Part shown: positions 1 to 10,476 of the stretch, piece by piece
How positions within the stretch are numbered: the first letter of the stretch is position 1
Layout: each line of letters opens with the position of its first letter
Source of the DNA: Auriscalpium vulgare
Taxonomy: Eukaryota; Basidiomycota; Agaricomycetes; Russulales; Auriscalpiaceae
NCBI GenBank assembly: GCA_019915015.1
Contig: JAHBBC010000015.1
Location: 124,001 to 188,000, forward strand
Length of the DNA stretch: 64,000 nt
Direction: 5' to 3'
Made by a program: the position numbers and the translations under genes
Notes under the pieces: generated by a model
What the model was told of the DNA's origin: nothing
What the model saw: the letters and a program-made list of their open reading frames with translations, nothing else
The model's database searches: none

Positions 1-178
1 TCGGCTCTAGCGAAACCGCCGAGCTGCCCATTGCTTATGGATCCTACCTTTGTATTGATCAGAAGATGCCAAGTGCGACGTACCGCTCGAAATCAGCAGC
101 GATCCATCGTTCCTTTTCCCACCGCTCGCCGTTCTAACATAAAATGCGGGTCAATTTGCATCACTTCCTAACGCAACA

Positions 179-1513
179 ATGTCGCAGTACGCCCACCTCT
201 CTGAAGTGGATCCCGAGTACGCAGCTTTCCTAGCTGCGTACCCCACCCCGGACCCTGACTTATCGTCGGCCCCGGCTCTCAAGCACATCTATCTAAACTA
301 CGTGCAACCCAACCTCGCCGCTCTTTACAAGGCTCGCGTTTGCCCGGGTAAATTGACCTCCACCCGTCAATATTGCATGCGCTGATTTTGCCTCCTATCA
401 GATGCGAAGTACAGCGTGAAGGACCACAAAGTGCCCGTCGACGGCGGGGAAATTCTCGTCCGTGTTGTGATCCCAGAAACCGATGATCCCGAGCAGACAT
501 TCCCCGTTCTGACGTGGTTTCGTTCCGGCGGTATTACCTCCCTCAGAATCGTCAGGACATAAGAGCGCTGACTCGTATTCGGACAGGATGGGTCCTTGGG
601 AACATCGACCAGGACGACTGGCTCCTGCGCGCCTACGCAACCGAGCTGCAGATTGTGACGGTCAATGTAGAATACCGCACTGGTCCGGAGCACACTTTCC
701 CAGCCGCATGGGATGATAGCTTCGCTGCATTGAAATGGGTACGGCCTATCCTCGATCCAGCATCTCCAGGACTGATACATCGGCTCAGGTGGCATCAAAC
801 GCTGCCTCTATTTCTGTGTCTTTGGATAAGGGCTTTATCATCGGCGGCGCGTCCGCTGGTGGTAACCTGGTTGCGACGACCGCGCACCGCGCACGCGACG
901 ATCCATTCTTCAGCGACAAGCCGCTCACGGGGAGCTACTTGGCGGCCCCCGTGATTGTTCATGTCGATGCCTACCCTGAAAAGTAAGCCATGGCACCTAT
1001 CTGAAGGCTATTGACTCACTCTGCGCAAGATTCAAGAACCAGCTCCTGTCCATGGAGCAGAACAAAGATGCGAAGAACATGAGCCGCGATTTCTTGAGGT
1101 TTTTCTGGGGTGCGTCGACGGCTGCTCGAGATATGGGCTGGGATAGTCGCTGATTTTTTTTGTGCGCTTGCAGACACAGTCAAGGCGCCTCCTACGGATC
1201 CCAAGATATCACCTCTGCTTTACCCTTCGCACGCCGGTCTTCCACCTGCATATTTCCAGATCTGCGGCCTCGACCCGCTGAGGGATGAGGGGCTGCTGTA
1301 CGAACGCTTGCTACGCGACTTAGGCACCCGGACGAAGCTGGACGTGTGAGTGTCAATTTTCCGCAGTGCTCGACTGCGATTTATGGGTCCGCCGACAGGT
1401 ATCCGGGCCTGCCGCATGGGTTCGCGGCGTTTAGCCCGACTATTTCAGCCGCGGCGAAGTACGAGGCGGACACGCTTGTGGGGCTGAAGTGGTTGCTGTC
1501 GGGCGGCAAGTAG
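179..1513 (+). CDS. HSL-type alpha/beta-hydrolase, array copy 1 (altered oxyanion motif)
   Basis: This gene encodes a putative esterase/lipase of the hormone-sensitive-lipase-like alpha/beta-hydrolase family, acting on an unknown ester. Seven exons (179-347, 402-530, 587-738, 789-982, 1030-1109, 1174-1345, 1399-1513) join without a frame break into 336 residues. Seen directly: nucleophile motif GASAG (Ser about 172), Asp about 275 in GLDPLRDEG, His about 305 in LPHGF, and the family block YRTGPEHTFP. No signal peptide is visible. The oxyanion-hole motif, HGGG in copies 2-5, reads RSGG here (about residues 97-100, coded 521-530 and completed across an intron). If the family mechanism holds, activity should be reduced or changed. 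It heads a plus-strand array of four paralogs. The exon pattern is identical to the others, so it is a recent duplicate. Calling the family is safe; the substrate is not known. Confidence 0.85.
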
Positions 1514-1704
1514 GTGCTGCTATGGGGGTGCCAATTGTATGAAGTACCGGTTACGATATACCAAGGTCAAGGTAGCTTTGCTTGCGAATCGGAACAGTGA
1601 GCCAGCCGACGGGCGCCTTCCGTCCAGCTAACGCCGCCTAGGAGCGCTATCATTAATCCGGGACGTGGGACAAGGAAGAAGCACAGCTGGCCTTCCGGTT
1701 CTCC

Positions 1705-3070
1705 ATGTCGCAGTATGCGCACCTGTCTGAGCTGGACCCCGAGTTCGCAGCTGCTCAAGCAGCAAAACCGCACCAGGGCTTCGACCTCTCGGTGGGCACT
1801 TTGGCGCTAAAGGAAATGTGGAAAACCGTCTTGCAGCCTGCCACATATACAGCACTCTATAAGCCTCGTGTCCGCACAGGTGCGTGCGACGCCTGTGGTT
1901 CTGATAGCACTTGCGAGTGAAGTGAGTCTGATGACCACCTGACCTCTATCAGACGCCAAGTACAGCGTGGAGGACCACACAGTAGCTGTCGAAGGCGGCG
2001 AGATCATCGTTCGTGTTGTGATCCCCGAGCCCATCGAGCCTACCCAGACGTTCCCTGTCCTTGTGTGGTTCCATGGCGGCGGTGACACTCCTGCTAGCTT
2101 GTTCGCATTGAGGCACTGACTGTTGAATTGATAGGTTGGATTTTTGGCGACGTGGACCAGGACGACTATCTCCTTCGCATCTATTCCACTGAGCTACAGA
2201 TTGTGACAGTCAACGTGGACTATCGGACTGCCCCAGAGCATACCTTCCCAACGCCATGGAATGATTCCTTCACTGCGTTGAGATGGGTACGTCTTAGCTT
2301 CATTGACTCACCAGTGTCCGGACTGATCAGTCGGCGCAGGTGGCATCAAATGCCGCCTCGATCTCTGTGTCTTTGGGCAAAGGTTTCATCGCTGGTGGCT
2401 GGTCCGCTGGGGGAAACTTGGCTGCGATGTGCGCACACCGCGCACGCGAAGATTACCTCTTTAACGACAAGCCGCTCACGGGGACCTACCTTGGGTTCCC
2501 CGTGACTGTCCACATTGATGGCTACCCCGAGAAGTCAGTCACCTTGTAAGGACGCAGATCGAGTGACTCACCATACACATGTCACAGATATAAGGACCAA
2601 CTCCTCTCTATGGAGCAGAACAAGAACTCGCCTACGCTCACGCGCGAAGCCATGAGGTTCACGTGGGGTGCGTCAATCGGTGAGGTTCCATTAGGATGAG
2701 GCTCATCAATTCTGCAGACCTACTCAAAGCACCTCCTGAGGATCCACTGTCGTCACCTTTGCTATATCCATCGTATGCAGGTCTTCCGCCTGCATATGTG
2801 CAGATCTGCGGCTTTGATCCGCTGAGAGACGAAGGGCTGTTATATGAGCGCCTGCTACGTGACGCCGGCACCGCGACGAAACTTGACGTGTAAGTCCCGA
2901 CCAATAATTACTGCTGTAGTGGACGAGAGCTGACGGTGGTCGTGGACAGGTATCCGGGCGTACCGCATATTTTCAACGTGTCAAATCCGGGAATCAAAGC
3001 TGCCGCAAAGTTTGAAGCGGATACGTTGGAGGGGCTGAAGTGGCTGTTGGCAGGTGGGAAGCAACTCTGA
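1705..3070 (+). CDS. HSL-type alpha/beta-hydrolase, array copy 2
   Basis: This is a second paralog of the esterase array, with the same six intron positions as copy 1. The protein begins MSQYAHLSELDPEFAA. It shows WFHGGG (oxyanion hole, completed across the second intron), GWSAG as nucleophile elbow, YRTAPEHTFP, FDPLRDEG with the acid residue, and VPHIFNVS with the catalytic His. All residues expected for activity are present. It lies about 190 bases after copy 1 in the same orientation. Its C-terminal VPHIFNV block resembles copies 3 and 4 more than copy 1, so the array probably grew in more than one step. No signal peptide or membrane segment is seen, so a cytosolic or lipid-droplet-associated esterase is the plain expectation (inference). 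Confidence 0.87.
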
Positions 3071-3648
3071 TATATAGGGTGGATGAGGAATTACACAAAA
3101 AATATGGAATCCACGATCCTAGAGTTGGATAGAGTTGGATACGCAGACTCGTAGTTTGGAGTTCGTTTGTTTGCGACGACCTAGGCTGACCTAGGCCGGC
3201 GCTGGGCCGGCGCGCTCCGTTTTCGGCCCGGCAAAGTTGGTCAGCAATTGGCCTCGGACCTCCTCGGACTCAGACTTCAGCGAAGACAGCCTGAGGTTCG
3301 AATCTCTCAGTGACATTGACACCGACATCCCCAGCTTACCATCATATATTCAGCGACGTTCTCGTCACTGTTTTCAAAGCGCAAGATACCCCTCTCTCTC
3401 AGCTGGACGTTAAAGTCGCTTTGATCGTCCGGACGTCGTGCCGGCCTCCTCAGTTAGACCTATCCGCGCTAAAGGGTTCACCGGATTGAAGCCGTGCAAT
3501 TGACGCAACTCAACCTCTGGGCGCAGCAAGCGCTCTTCTATCTTTGTTACGACATCAGATTCGACGACCAGATGCTTTTATTACATTCCCGCGATCGACT
3601 CGACAATAAAGTGAGGGCCTTCCGCGAGCTTATCTGTATCTCTGCGCC
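3071..3648. other. Intergenic region with GC-rich repeats and a tRNA-like relic
   Basis: No gene is visible in this spacer between hydrolase copies 2 and 3. It contains short repeats (ACCTAGGC twice near 3180-3195; GGCCGGCGC twice near 3196-3212) and a degenerate tRNA-Leu-like segment annotated separately. A CAATAAAG sequence at about 3604 could serve as the copy 3 core promoter. Confidence 0.5.
3239..3313 (+). pseudogene. tRNA-Leu(CAG)-like relic
   Basis: The sequence has a B-box/T-loop GGTTCGAATCT (about 3295-3305) inside CTGAG...CTCAG, a leucine-like anticodon loop CTCAGAC (3269-3275, anticodon CAG), and an upstream TTGGCC resembling the start of a Leu D-arm. The anticodon stem, T stem and acceptor stem do not pair properly. 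I read this as a decayed tRNA or tRNA-derived repeat, not a working tRNA. Confidence 0.35.
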
Positions 3649-4985
3649 ATGTCGCAGCACACGCATCTGTCTGAGGTGGACCCCGAGTTCGCTGCTGCTC
3701 AAGCAGCCCAACCGCTCCAGAATTTTGACTTTTCATTGGGGTTATCAGCACTGAAGGAGGGGTGGAAAAAGGCTGGCGCACAAACCGCTCTTTACAAACC
3801 TCGCGTCCGCGCAGGTATGTCGCCCCTATTCTCAAGTGTGAGGTGACTCACCGTTTTAGACGCCAGATACAGCATAGAGGACCACAAAATATCTGTCGAG
3901 GGTGGCGAAATCATCGTTCGTGTTGTGACCCCAGAGCCCACCGAACTCGAGCAAACGTTCCCTGTCCTTGTGTGGTTCCATGGCGGCGGTGATATTTCTG
4001 GCCGTGTTTCCCACATGAGGTGCTGACTTGCATCTGGATAGGATGGATCTTTGGCGACGTTGACCAGGATGACTATCTCCTTCGCATCTATTCCACCGAG
4101 CTGCAGATTGTGACGGTCAACGTGGACTACCGGACTGCCCCAGAGTACACCTTTCCAACCCAATGGGACGATTGCTTCGCCGCATTGAAATGGGTGCGCA
4201 TTGGCTTTCTCGAATCACCATCTCCAGGACTGATACGCCCGCACAGGTAGCATCGAATACCACCTCGATCTCTGTGTCCTTGGATAAAGGTTTCATCGTT
4301 GGAGGCTTGTCTGCTGGGGGCAACTTGGCTGCAACGAGCACGCACCGCGCGCGCGACGATTCTTTTTTCAAAGACAAGCCGCTCACCGGGACCTACCTCG
4401 GATACCCCGTGATTGTCCACATGGATGCCTACCCCGAGAAGTGCGTAACATTTTCATAACGCCCCCTTGGAAATCAGCTGGGCAGTAGACTTACTGAGTC
4501 CAGATACAAAGACCAACTTCTATCCATGGAACAGAACAAGGATGCACCGATGCTCACCCGGGACGCCATGAGGTTTTTGTGGGGTGCGTCGACAGTCTGT
4601 CTTCCTTCGGCCAGTAGCTGAGATGCCACTCATTGTGTAGATACGGCCAAGGCACCTCCTGAGGATCCAATGTCGTCACCTCTACTCTATCCGTCGCATG
4701 CTGGTCTTCCGCCTGCGTATATCCAGATCTGCGGCCTCGATCCGGTGAGAGACGAAGGGATACTGTACGAACATGTTCTTCGTGAGGTCGGCATTGCGAC
4801 GAGACTGGACGCGTACGTTTCAACACGTCTGCTGTGGCGGGCCAGAGCTGATGGCAAGCGACGACAGGTATCCGGGTGTGCCGCATGTTTTCAACGTGTC
4901 CAATCCAGGGATCAAAGCTGCCACCAAGTTCGAAGCAGATACATTGGAGGGGCTGAAGTGGTTGCTGGCAAGCACTAAACCGTAG
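3649..4985 (+). CDS. HSL-type alpha/beta-hydrolase, array copy 3
   Basis: This is the third esterase paralog, with the shared seven-exon structure, starting [16 protein letters not shown]. The active-site motifs are complete: WFHGGG, GLSAG, GLDPVRDEG and VPHVFNVS. The DPLRDE block has Val for Leu. The normally conserved YRTAPEHTFP block reads YRTAPEYTFP (His to Tyr, near 4146); this His is not part of the catalytic triad. Nucleotide similarity to copy 2 is high throughout, including the intron positions and the segment around GDVDQDDYLLRIYSTEL, so copies 2 and 3 look like the youngest tandem pair on the plus strand. The substrate is unknown. Confidence 0.87.
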
Positions 4986-5280
4986 CTCTGATGATGCAAC
5001 GGGCGAGGTGACGATACATGTCCGTTTACATACAACTTCTAGGATCCCTGTCTTAGCTCGGCGTGTCGAATGCGAGCAATTGGGCCACGTTCTCGCTCGC
5101 ACCGGTCGACGGACGTGAGCATTTCGTCCGCTGAATGGACACTCCGTCTCGCACGCAACTGGGATCCCAATCAGCGCCCACTGTTCACGGGACAGTCTGT
5201 CCGACACGTAGGATCAACTGCGTGCGGCTATCAGGTTCTGCAGCCAAAGTAGTTTTTGACAGCCCAACGTTCGTCACACA

Positions 5281-5288
5281 CATAAATA
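5281..5288 (+). promoter_or_regulatory. TATA-like box for hydrolase copy 4
   Basis: CATAAATA lies about 50 bases before the ATG of copy 4, a plausible core promoter position. Confidence 0.4.
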
Positions 5289-5334
5289 CACAGCAGTAGC
5301 AGCCCGCCAAAGCCGACGTCCTGCTCCTGCAGCC

Positions 5335-6710
5335 ATGGCGCAATATGCTCACCTCTCCGAGCCGGACCCCGAGTTCGCCGCGATCGCCCCGTCGAGCTTG
5401 CCTCCCCCGCCAGACCTGTCTGCCCCGGCAGCACTACAACAGCATTGGATCGACACTGTGCAGCCAACCCTCTGGGCGCCGGTGTACAAGTCTCGTCTCG
5501 CCGAGGGTGAGTGGTCCTTGCAACGCATTGAATTGCGACCTGTGACGCTGACGGTCGTGGCTGCAGACGCACAGTACAGCGTGGAGGACTACAAGGTGCC
5601 AGTTGACGACGGGGGGATTGTTGCGCGCGTCGTCACGCCCGGTAGCAACGACCTCGGCGAGACGTTTCCTGTGATCGTGTGGTTCCACGGCGGCGGTCAG
5701 CATCTACCCTGCCATCCGCACGTACACTGGACTCACATGCGCCGAAATAGGATGGGTCCTGGGCAACGTCGACCAGGACGACTACCAGCTGCGCCTCATG
5801 TCCACCGAGCTGCGCGCCGTGACCGTGAACGTCGACTACCGCACCGCACCCGAGCACCCGTTCCCGACGCCCTGGGACGACAGCTTTGCCGCCGTGAAAT
5901 GGGTGCGCCACCCTCCTCCAAGGCTGTCATTATCTAGATCTGTGTGCATGTGAACGTCAGGTCGCGACCAATGCGGGCGCAATGGCGGCGGACCTCGCGA
6001 AGGGCTTCGTGCTCGGCGGGGTGTCCGCAGGTGGCAACATCGCCGCTGTGCTCGCGCACCGCGTGCGCGACGACGCGTTCTTCGCGCGCACGCCGCTCAC
6101 AGGGCAGTACCTCGGCATCCCGACCGTCGTGCATCCCCAGGGCTACCCCGAGCAGTCAGTGCGCGGCATGCACGCGCCATCGCTTTGAAAGATACAGCAC
6201 TTACTATGGCGCACGTAGGTATAAGAGCGAGCTGCTCTCGGAGGAGCAGAACGACGAGGCGCCGTGCCTCAATCGTGCGCTCCGGGAGTTCTTCCAAGGT
6301 GCGGCATGGTGCTCCTGCGTAAGCGGATTTGCGTGAGCTGAAGATTGCACCGCAGCGCAAGTCAAGGCACCGCCGCACGACCCCGGCTTCGCGCCGCTGC
6401 TGCAGCCCTCGCACGCAGGGCTCCCGCCCGCGTACTTGCAGATTTGCGGGCTCGACCCGCTGCGTGACGAGGGCTTGCTGTACGCGCGCGTCCTGCGCGA
6501 GGCGGGGATCGCCGCGAAGTTCGACGTGTGAGTCGTCCGCGTCCGCGTCCATTAAATTCCTGATGCTGGGAGGATGTCTGACGAGATGGGGGTAGGTACC
6601 CGGGCGTGCCGCACTGCTTCAATGTCTGGACGCCGGACATCAAGCTCGCGGTGAAGTACGAGGCGGACACGATGTCAGGGCTGCGGTGGCTGTTGATGGC
6701 TGGGAAGTAG
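5335..6710 (+). CDS. HSL-type alpha/beta-hydrolase, array copy 4 (most diverged)
   Basis: This is the fourth plus-strand paralog, starting [16 protein letters not shown]. It retains [30 protein letters not shown] and VPHCFNVW, so the triad and oxyanion hole are complete. The same six introns are present. It is clearly the most diverged and most GC-rich member (for example [16 protein letters not shown] and [20 protein letters not shown]), so it may be close to the ancestral gene of the array or under different constraint. The following 140 bases are empty and are then followed by a truncated hydrolase fragment. The substrate cannot be inferred; the name steryl acetyl hydrolase, sometimes given to such fungal proteins, would be a guess. 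Confidence 0.87.
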
Positions 6711-6847
6711 CAGACGCCGCAGAGAAGCAGATGTACGCCGCGGCGTACGTCCTTACCTCAGCATCAACGGTTGTTCGGTGGTATGGATACCTATAAGCTT
6801 TCATCCTTTTCCCGCGATTTACCCCACCAGCGACGATAAGTGATTAG

Positions 6848-6990
6848 TACCTCCTTCGCATTATTCCACCGAGCTGCAGATCGTGGCTTAGTACCGGACT
6901 GCGCCAGAGCATACCTTCCCAGGATAGCTTCGCCGCAATGAAATGGACTCGTCTCACTGGCAGTCGCTTCTCCAGCATGACTGACACTTT
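6848..6990 (+). pseudogene. Truncated hydrolase relic (exon 3 and part of the next intron)
   Basis: Bases from CTCCTTCGCAT to GAAATGG match exon 3 of copies 2 and 3 (LLRIYSTELQIV...APEHTFP...AALKW), but with small deletions: one base lost in the ...CATCTATTCC... stretch, about a dozen bases lost before TACCGG, and more lost before the DDSFAA block. The reading frame is destroyed. Homology continues into the following intron and stops where the hairpin-rich repeat starts. No other exons are present. Confidence 0.75.
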
Positions 6991-7480
6991 GGCGTAGTGG
7001 TGTACAGGGCAAGCCGAGCTTGCGAGGCGGAGCCCTGTACGGAGGCTTCGTAGCGTAGTGGCGAACGTGTAGGCGCCGCGAGGCGCCCGTGTGTCATGAG
7101 GGGCAGCGAGAGCGCTGGGAAACTCCCACGCTTCTCGCGCTCCTACGTCTTCGTCGCGCGCTCGCGCGCGAAGTTTTTGACCCACCCACCATCCCCTAGC
7201 GCTTGCACCGGTGGTTCCTCGTTCCGCATTTCCGGTTCGGGGGGCTCCCTGTGCTTGCAGCTCGAGGTTTTCGTGCCGCGAGCTCGGACGCGCGACTGAT
7301 CGCATGCAGGTCCGAGTCTCGAGGCGGGGGCGATTGGCACGACGCGCGTAGCGCGTCGCTTCACGTGCGCAGCACGTGCCTCCCCCGCGGCCCGGAAACC
7401 TCCCACCACAACACTTGGAAACCGTCATTAGCACGTTTTCCAAGACTTAGATTTCTCACGTCGTCTCTCAGGCAGGGAGA
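6990..7480. repeat. Hairpin-rich repeat-like element
   Basis: This non-coding block holds a run of perfect short stem-loops: GTACAGGGC (7002-7010) with GCCCTGTAC (7032-7040), nested GCAAGC-CGA-GCTTGC (7009-7023), GGCGCC-GCGA-GGCGCC (7072-7087), CAGCG-AGAG-CGCTG (7104-7117), CTCGGAC/GTCCGAG (7283-7289, 7310-7316), CGACGCGC-GTA-GCGCGTCG (7340-7358), CACGTGC-GCA-GCACGTG (7362-7378) and CTTGGAAA/TTTCCAAG (7414-7421, 7437-7444). GCGTAGTGG occurs twice (6992, 7053), inside sequences like a tRNA A-box (TGGCGTAGTGG). GGTCCGAGTCTCG near 7309 resembles a B-box. No open frame looks coding. It may be a tRNA-derived SINE or MITE; family membership is unproven. Confidence 0.5.
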
Positions 7481-7634
7481 CGTCTCTCATTCTTCTCCCC
7501 AGCAGTGGGGCTACGAGCTACAAAGCTTGGCACGCTGGGGAACGAGAGACGATCAAATGAATTACAACATCTAGTTGATACAAACATGGAGGAGAGAGCT
7601 ACAGCGCGAGACGAGTACAAAGCCGAGAACTAGG

Positions 7635-9066
7635 TCATGCCACAGGAGCCGGTGGGGAAGGCCAAGCATCGAGAGCATCAGCAAGTCCGTCCAAGAATGA
7701 GTTCCCTAAAGGGTCAGCGTCCTCCCCTACAATAAGAAACTCGCGTCAGCACCGACAACTCGAAGCGCTCGCAGCACAGACCTTCCCCACGCCCGGCGCC
7801 CTCATACGAGGCATTCGCGGCGCCGGAGAGAGGAATATACCGAATTCCATACTCGGGCAGCAGACCCGCCAGGAGCCGATCATGCATATACACTGCGCGC
7901 AAACCACATCAGACTCCTCCCACCCGCGCATCGCATACAGCGCACCACACACCTTGCGCGTTATAATACGCGTTCCATGGGTCCTGCGCCGCGTCCGCGC
8001 GCTGCAGCAGGCGCCCCAAGTTACCCCCCGCGCCGAGCGGGAGATACCAGCTGCCATGCCACACCACGGGCACGGGCTGCCGCCCGCGCACCAACACCCC
8101 GTCCCGCAGCGCGCCCAGCGTGGCGAGGACCTCCGGCACGAACACGCGCACTGTCGTGTGCAGCGCCGCACGCACCGCGCGCGCAGACGGCCCTGCCCCG
8201 TCCCCTGCCAGCACGTCCGGCACGCCCGCGAAGAGCGGCGCCAGCGCGTGCGCATCTGTGTCTCCAGCCCCGTGCAGCGCGTCCGCCCAGGCGAGGCGCG
8301 CGCCCGGCGCGTAGCTCCACGCAGGCGCAGGCAGCGGTGCACGACCCAGCACGGCGAGCGCAGAGCGCGCGGCGCGGCGCGCCCACACGCGGTCGACGGC
8401 GCGCACGCCGGTGCGCGGGTCGACAACAGGTGTGGGGAAGCGCACGGGCGTGGGCGGCAGGGCGAGCGTGTCGGCGGGGACGTAGCGCAGGAGCGCAGTG
8501 CGCGTGCCGGCGATGTCGGCGGGGAGGAGCGGACGGGGCGCGGCGGGGGCGTGGCAGAGCGCGTGGAGGGGGCAGGTCGCGGGCCCGGGGCAGACGGCGG
8601 GGGCGCCGGCGGGGGAGAGGAGGGCGAGGAGGCGCGCGTGCAGCGCGTAGGTCGTCCCGCGCGGGCCGGCGAGGTGCAGTGTCTGGCCCTGCAGGTGTGC
8701 GCAGAGCGCGTCGCGGGCGCGGGCGGAGGCGTTGCGCGGGGCGCGGGGGGCGTGCGCCCAGGCGGCGGCTGCGCTGGCGGGGGCCGCGCTCGAGCGTGCG
8801 TGGGCGAGCGCGCGCTGCAGGGCGTGCTCGAGCGCGGCGTCGACGGCGGCGAGGAGCGTGTGTGTGTTGAGCGGGGCGGGTGCGTGGGAGGACGGGGGGC
8901 GGTGGTAGACGAGGTAGCCCGCGCTGAGCTGCAGGGCGAGGAGGACGAGGACGAGCGGCAGAGAGCGCGGGCGCGGGCGCAGAAATTGGAGGAACTGGGA
9001 GGCCATCGAAGGAGAGCGCGCCGAGGACTGCATGGCCGTGTTAGGGTGAACTTGAAGAGACTTCAA
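7635..9066 (-). CDS. Type II membrane protein of unknown function
   Basis: Three exons on the minus strand (9066-7953, 7892-7782, 7726-7635) join in frame to 438 residues ending LADALDAWPSPPAPVA. A short basic N-terminus (RPRPR) is followed by one hydrophobic segment (about residues 33-49, LPLVLVLLALQLSAGYLVY). This suggests a signal anchor with the long C-terminal part in the secretory lumen. The lumenal part is Ala/Arg-rich and includes LHLAGPRGTTYALH, VVWHGSWYLP and YNAQVYMHDRLL. The layout resembles SGNH/PC-esterase-like Golgi proteins, but I see no clear GDS triad, so no function is assigned. Splicing was chosen because it extends the conserved-looking frame past an early stop. The second Met, at 9006, is an alternative start. 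It faces the PXR1 gene head to head, 125 bases apart. Confidence 0.7.
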
Positions 9067-9191
9067 CCGGCAATGGGCGCTATTTGTGGGCGCCTGTGAA
9101 GATCGCTTACGTCAGCGTATGCCTTTGCCACACGATTTTGGCAGCCTCGTTCCGTCCATCGTCTGCTCAGCTCTCTCCTCGCGCACACACG

Positions 9192-10476
9192 ATGGGCCTC
9201 TCCGGCCGCAAAACGAAACAGCGCATTCCCGACGACCCGCGCAACCTCTCCTGGGCCGACAGTGCGTCCCCTCACCCCCTTCTCCGTGCACCCGACTGAC
9301 GGATGCGATGTTGCAGATGCGGCGAAGTTCGGGCAGACGTACCTGAGCAAGTTTGGGTGGGACGCGTCGCAGGGGCTCGGGGCGGCGGGCGAGGGCCGGA
9401 CGAGCGCGCTGCAGGTGCAGCAGAAGCTGGACATGCTGGGCATCGGGATGCAGCACCAGCGCGACGCGAACGGGATCGCGTGGAAGCAGAACCGGGACTT
9501 TGAGAGCTTGTTGAGGAGGCTGAATGGGGGCGTGCAGGAGGAGGGGGAGGGTGGGACGAAGGTGGAGGGGTTCAGCAGGGCGCGGGAGGGGGAGGAGGGG
9601 GAAGAGGAGAAGAAGAAAAAGCGGAAGGGGGACGGGGAGGACGGCGGGGAGAGGAAGGAGAAGAAGAAGCGCAAAAAGACGAAGGACGCGCGGGCAGAGT
9701 CGCCTGCCGCAGAACCAGCAGCTGCCGCCGTTGTGTCACCGACGCCCGTTCGCGCACCGTACGTCGCCAGTCCAGTCTCATTTTCATTGAATCAATGCTA
9801 AGCGACACATGTATCTAGCCCACGCGCGCACCGGGCGCGGCACATCGCGCACAAGCGCATGGCGGCGCGCAACCCAGCCGCGCTCTCCGAGATCCTGGGC
9901 ATCCCGTCGTCGTCGGTGCCGTCCACGCCGGCCGCGCAGCCCACGCCCGCGCCGACGCCGACGCTGACGGCGATCGAGGAGGGGCTGGTGAAGCAGACGA
10001 CGGCGAGCCAGTCTGTGGCGGACTACTTCAAGATGAAGCTGCTGGCGAAGAGCGGGGGCGGGTCGGGGAGCGCGACGCCGGACGGTGACGGAGAGCAGCG
10101 GGGCTTGGGGGCGTTCCGGCTGCGGTATGCAGAGGAGGGGGACGAGGACGAGGAGTCGGAGGAGCGGCCGCGGATGGGGCTGGGTGCGGGGTCGGCGTTC
10201 GCGGGGATGTTTGCGTCTGCGTCTGTGAAGGAGGTGGTCAGCGTGGATGCGGAGGAGAGCGCGGAGGCGAGAGACGAGGACGCGAAGAGGGAGAGGAAGG
10301 CGGCGAAGGACGAGCGGAGGCGGGCGAAGGAGGAGAGGCGTCGACTGCGGGCAGAGGCGAAGGCGAAGGCGCTTGCGGAAGCTGCGGTGGTGGAGGACGA
10401 GGCGAAGCGTGGCGCGGGGAAGACGAAGGCCGGCGGTGATGCGGAGATTGCGGGTGGGAGGAGGGCAGTCGAGTAG
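9192..10476 (+). CDS. PXR1: PXR1/PinX1-like G-patch protein
   Basis: Three exons (9192-9261, 9317-9758, 9819-10476) give 389 residues. The N-terminus MGLSGRKTKQRIPDDPRNLSW followed by KFGQTYLSKFGWDASQGLG is the PinX1/Pxr1 signature: a G-patch starting near residue 25. A Lys/Glu-rich low-complexity stretch (about 110-150) follows. The third exon begins PRAHRARHIAHKRMAARNPAALSEILGI, the conserved RNA-processing block of the family. The C-terminal half is highly charged and likely coiled or disordered (KRERKAAKDERRRAKEERRR). Known role of the family: nucleolar cofactor of DEAH helicases in rRNA and snoRNA maturation, and telomerase inhibition in yeast and animals. The gene shares a short divergent promoter with the membrane-protein gene on its left. 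Confidence 0.88.

Noticed and set aside
3239..3313. Functional tRNA-Leu gene
   Set aside because: T, anticodon and acceptor stems contain mismatches that would prevent folding; kept only as a relic.
7882..9099. Long plus-strand open frame opposite the type II membrane protein gene
   Set aside because: It is a GC-driven shadow, Arg/Gly/Ala-rich without any family-like motif; the minus strand has a membrane anchor and clean splice joins.
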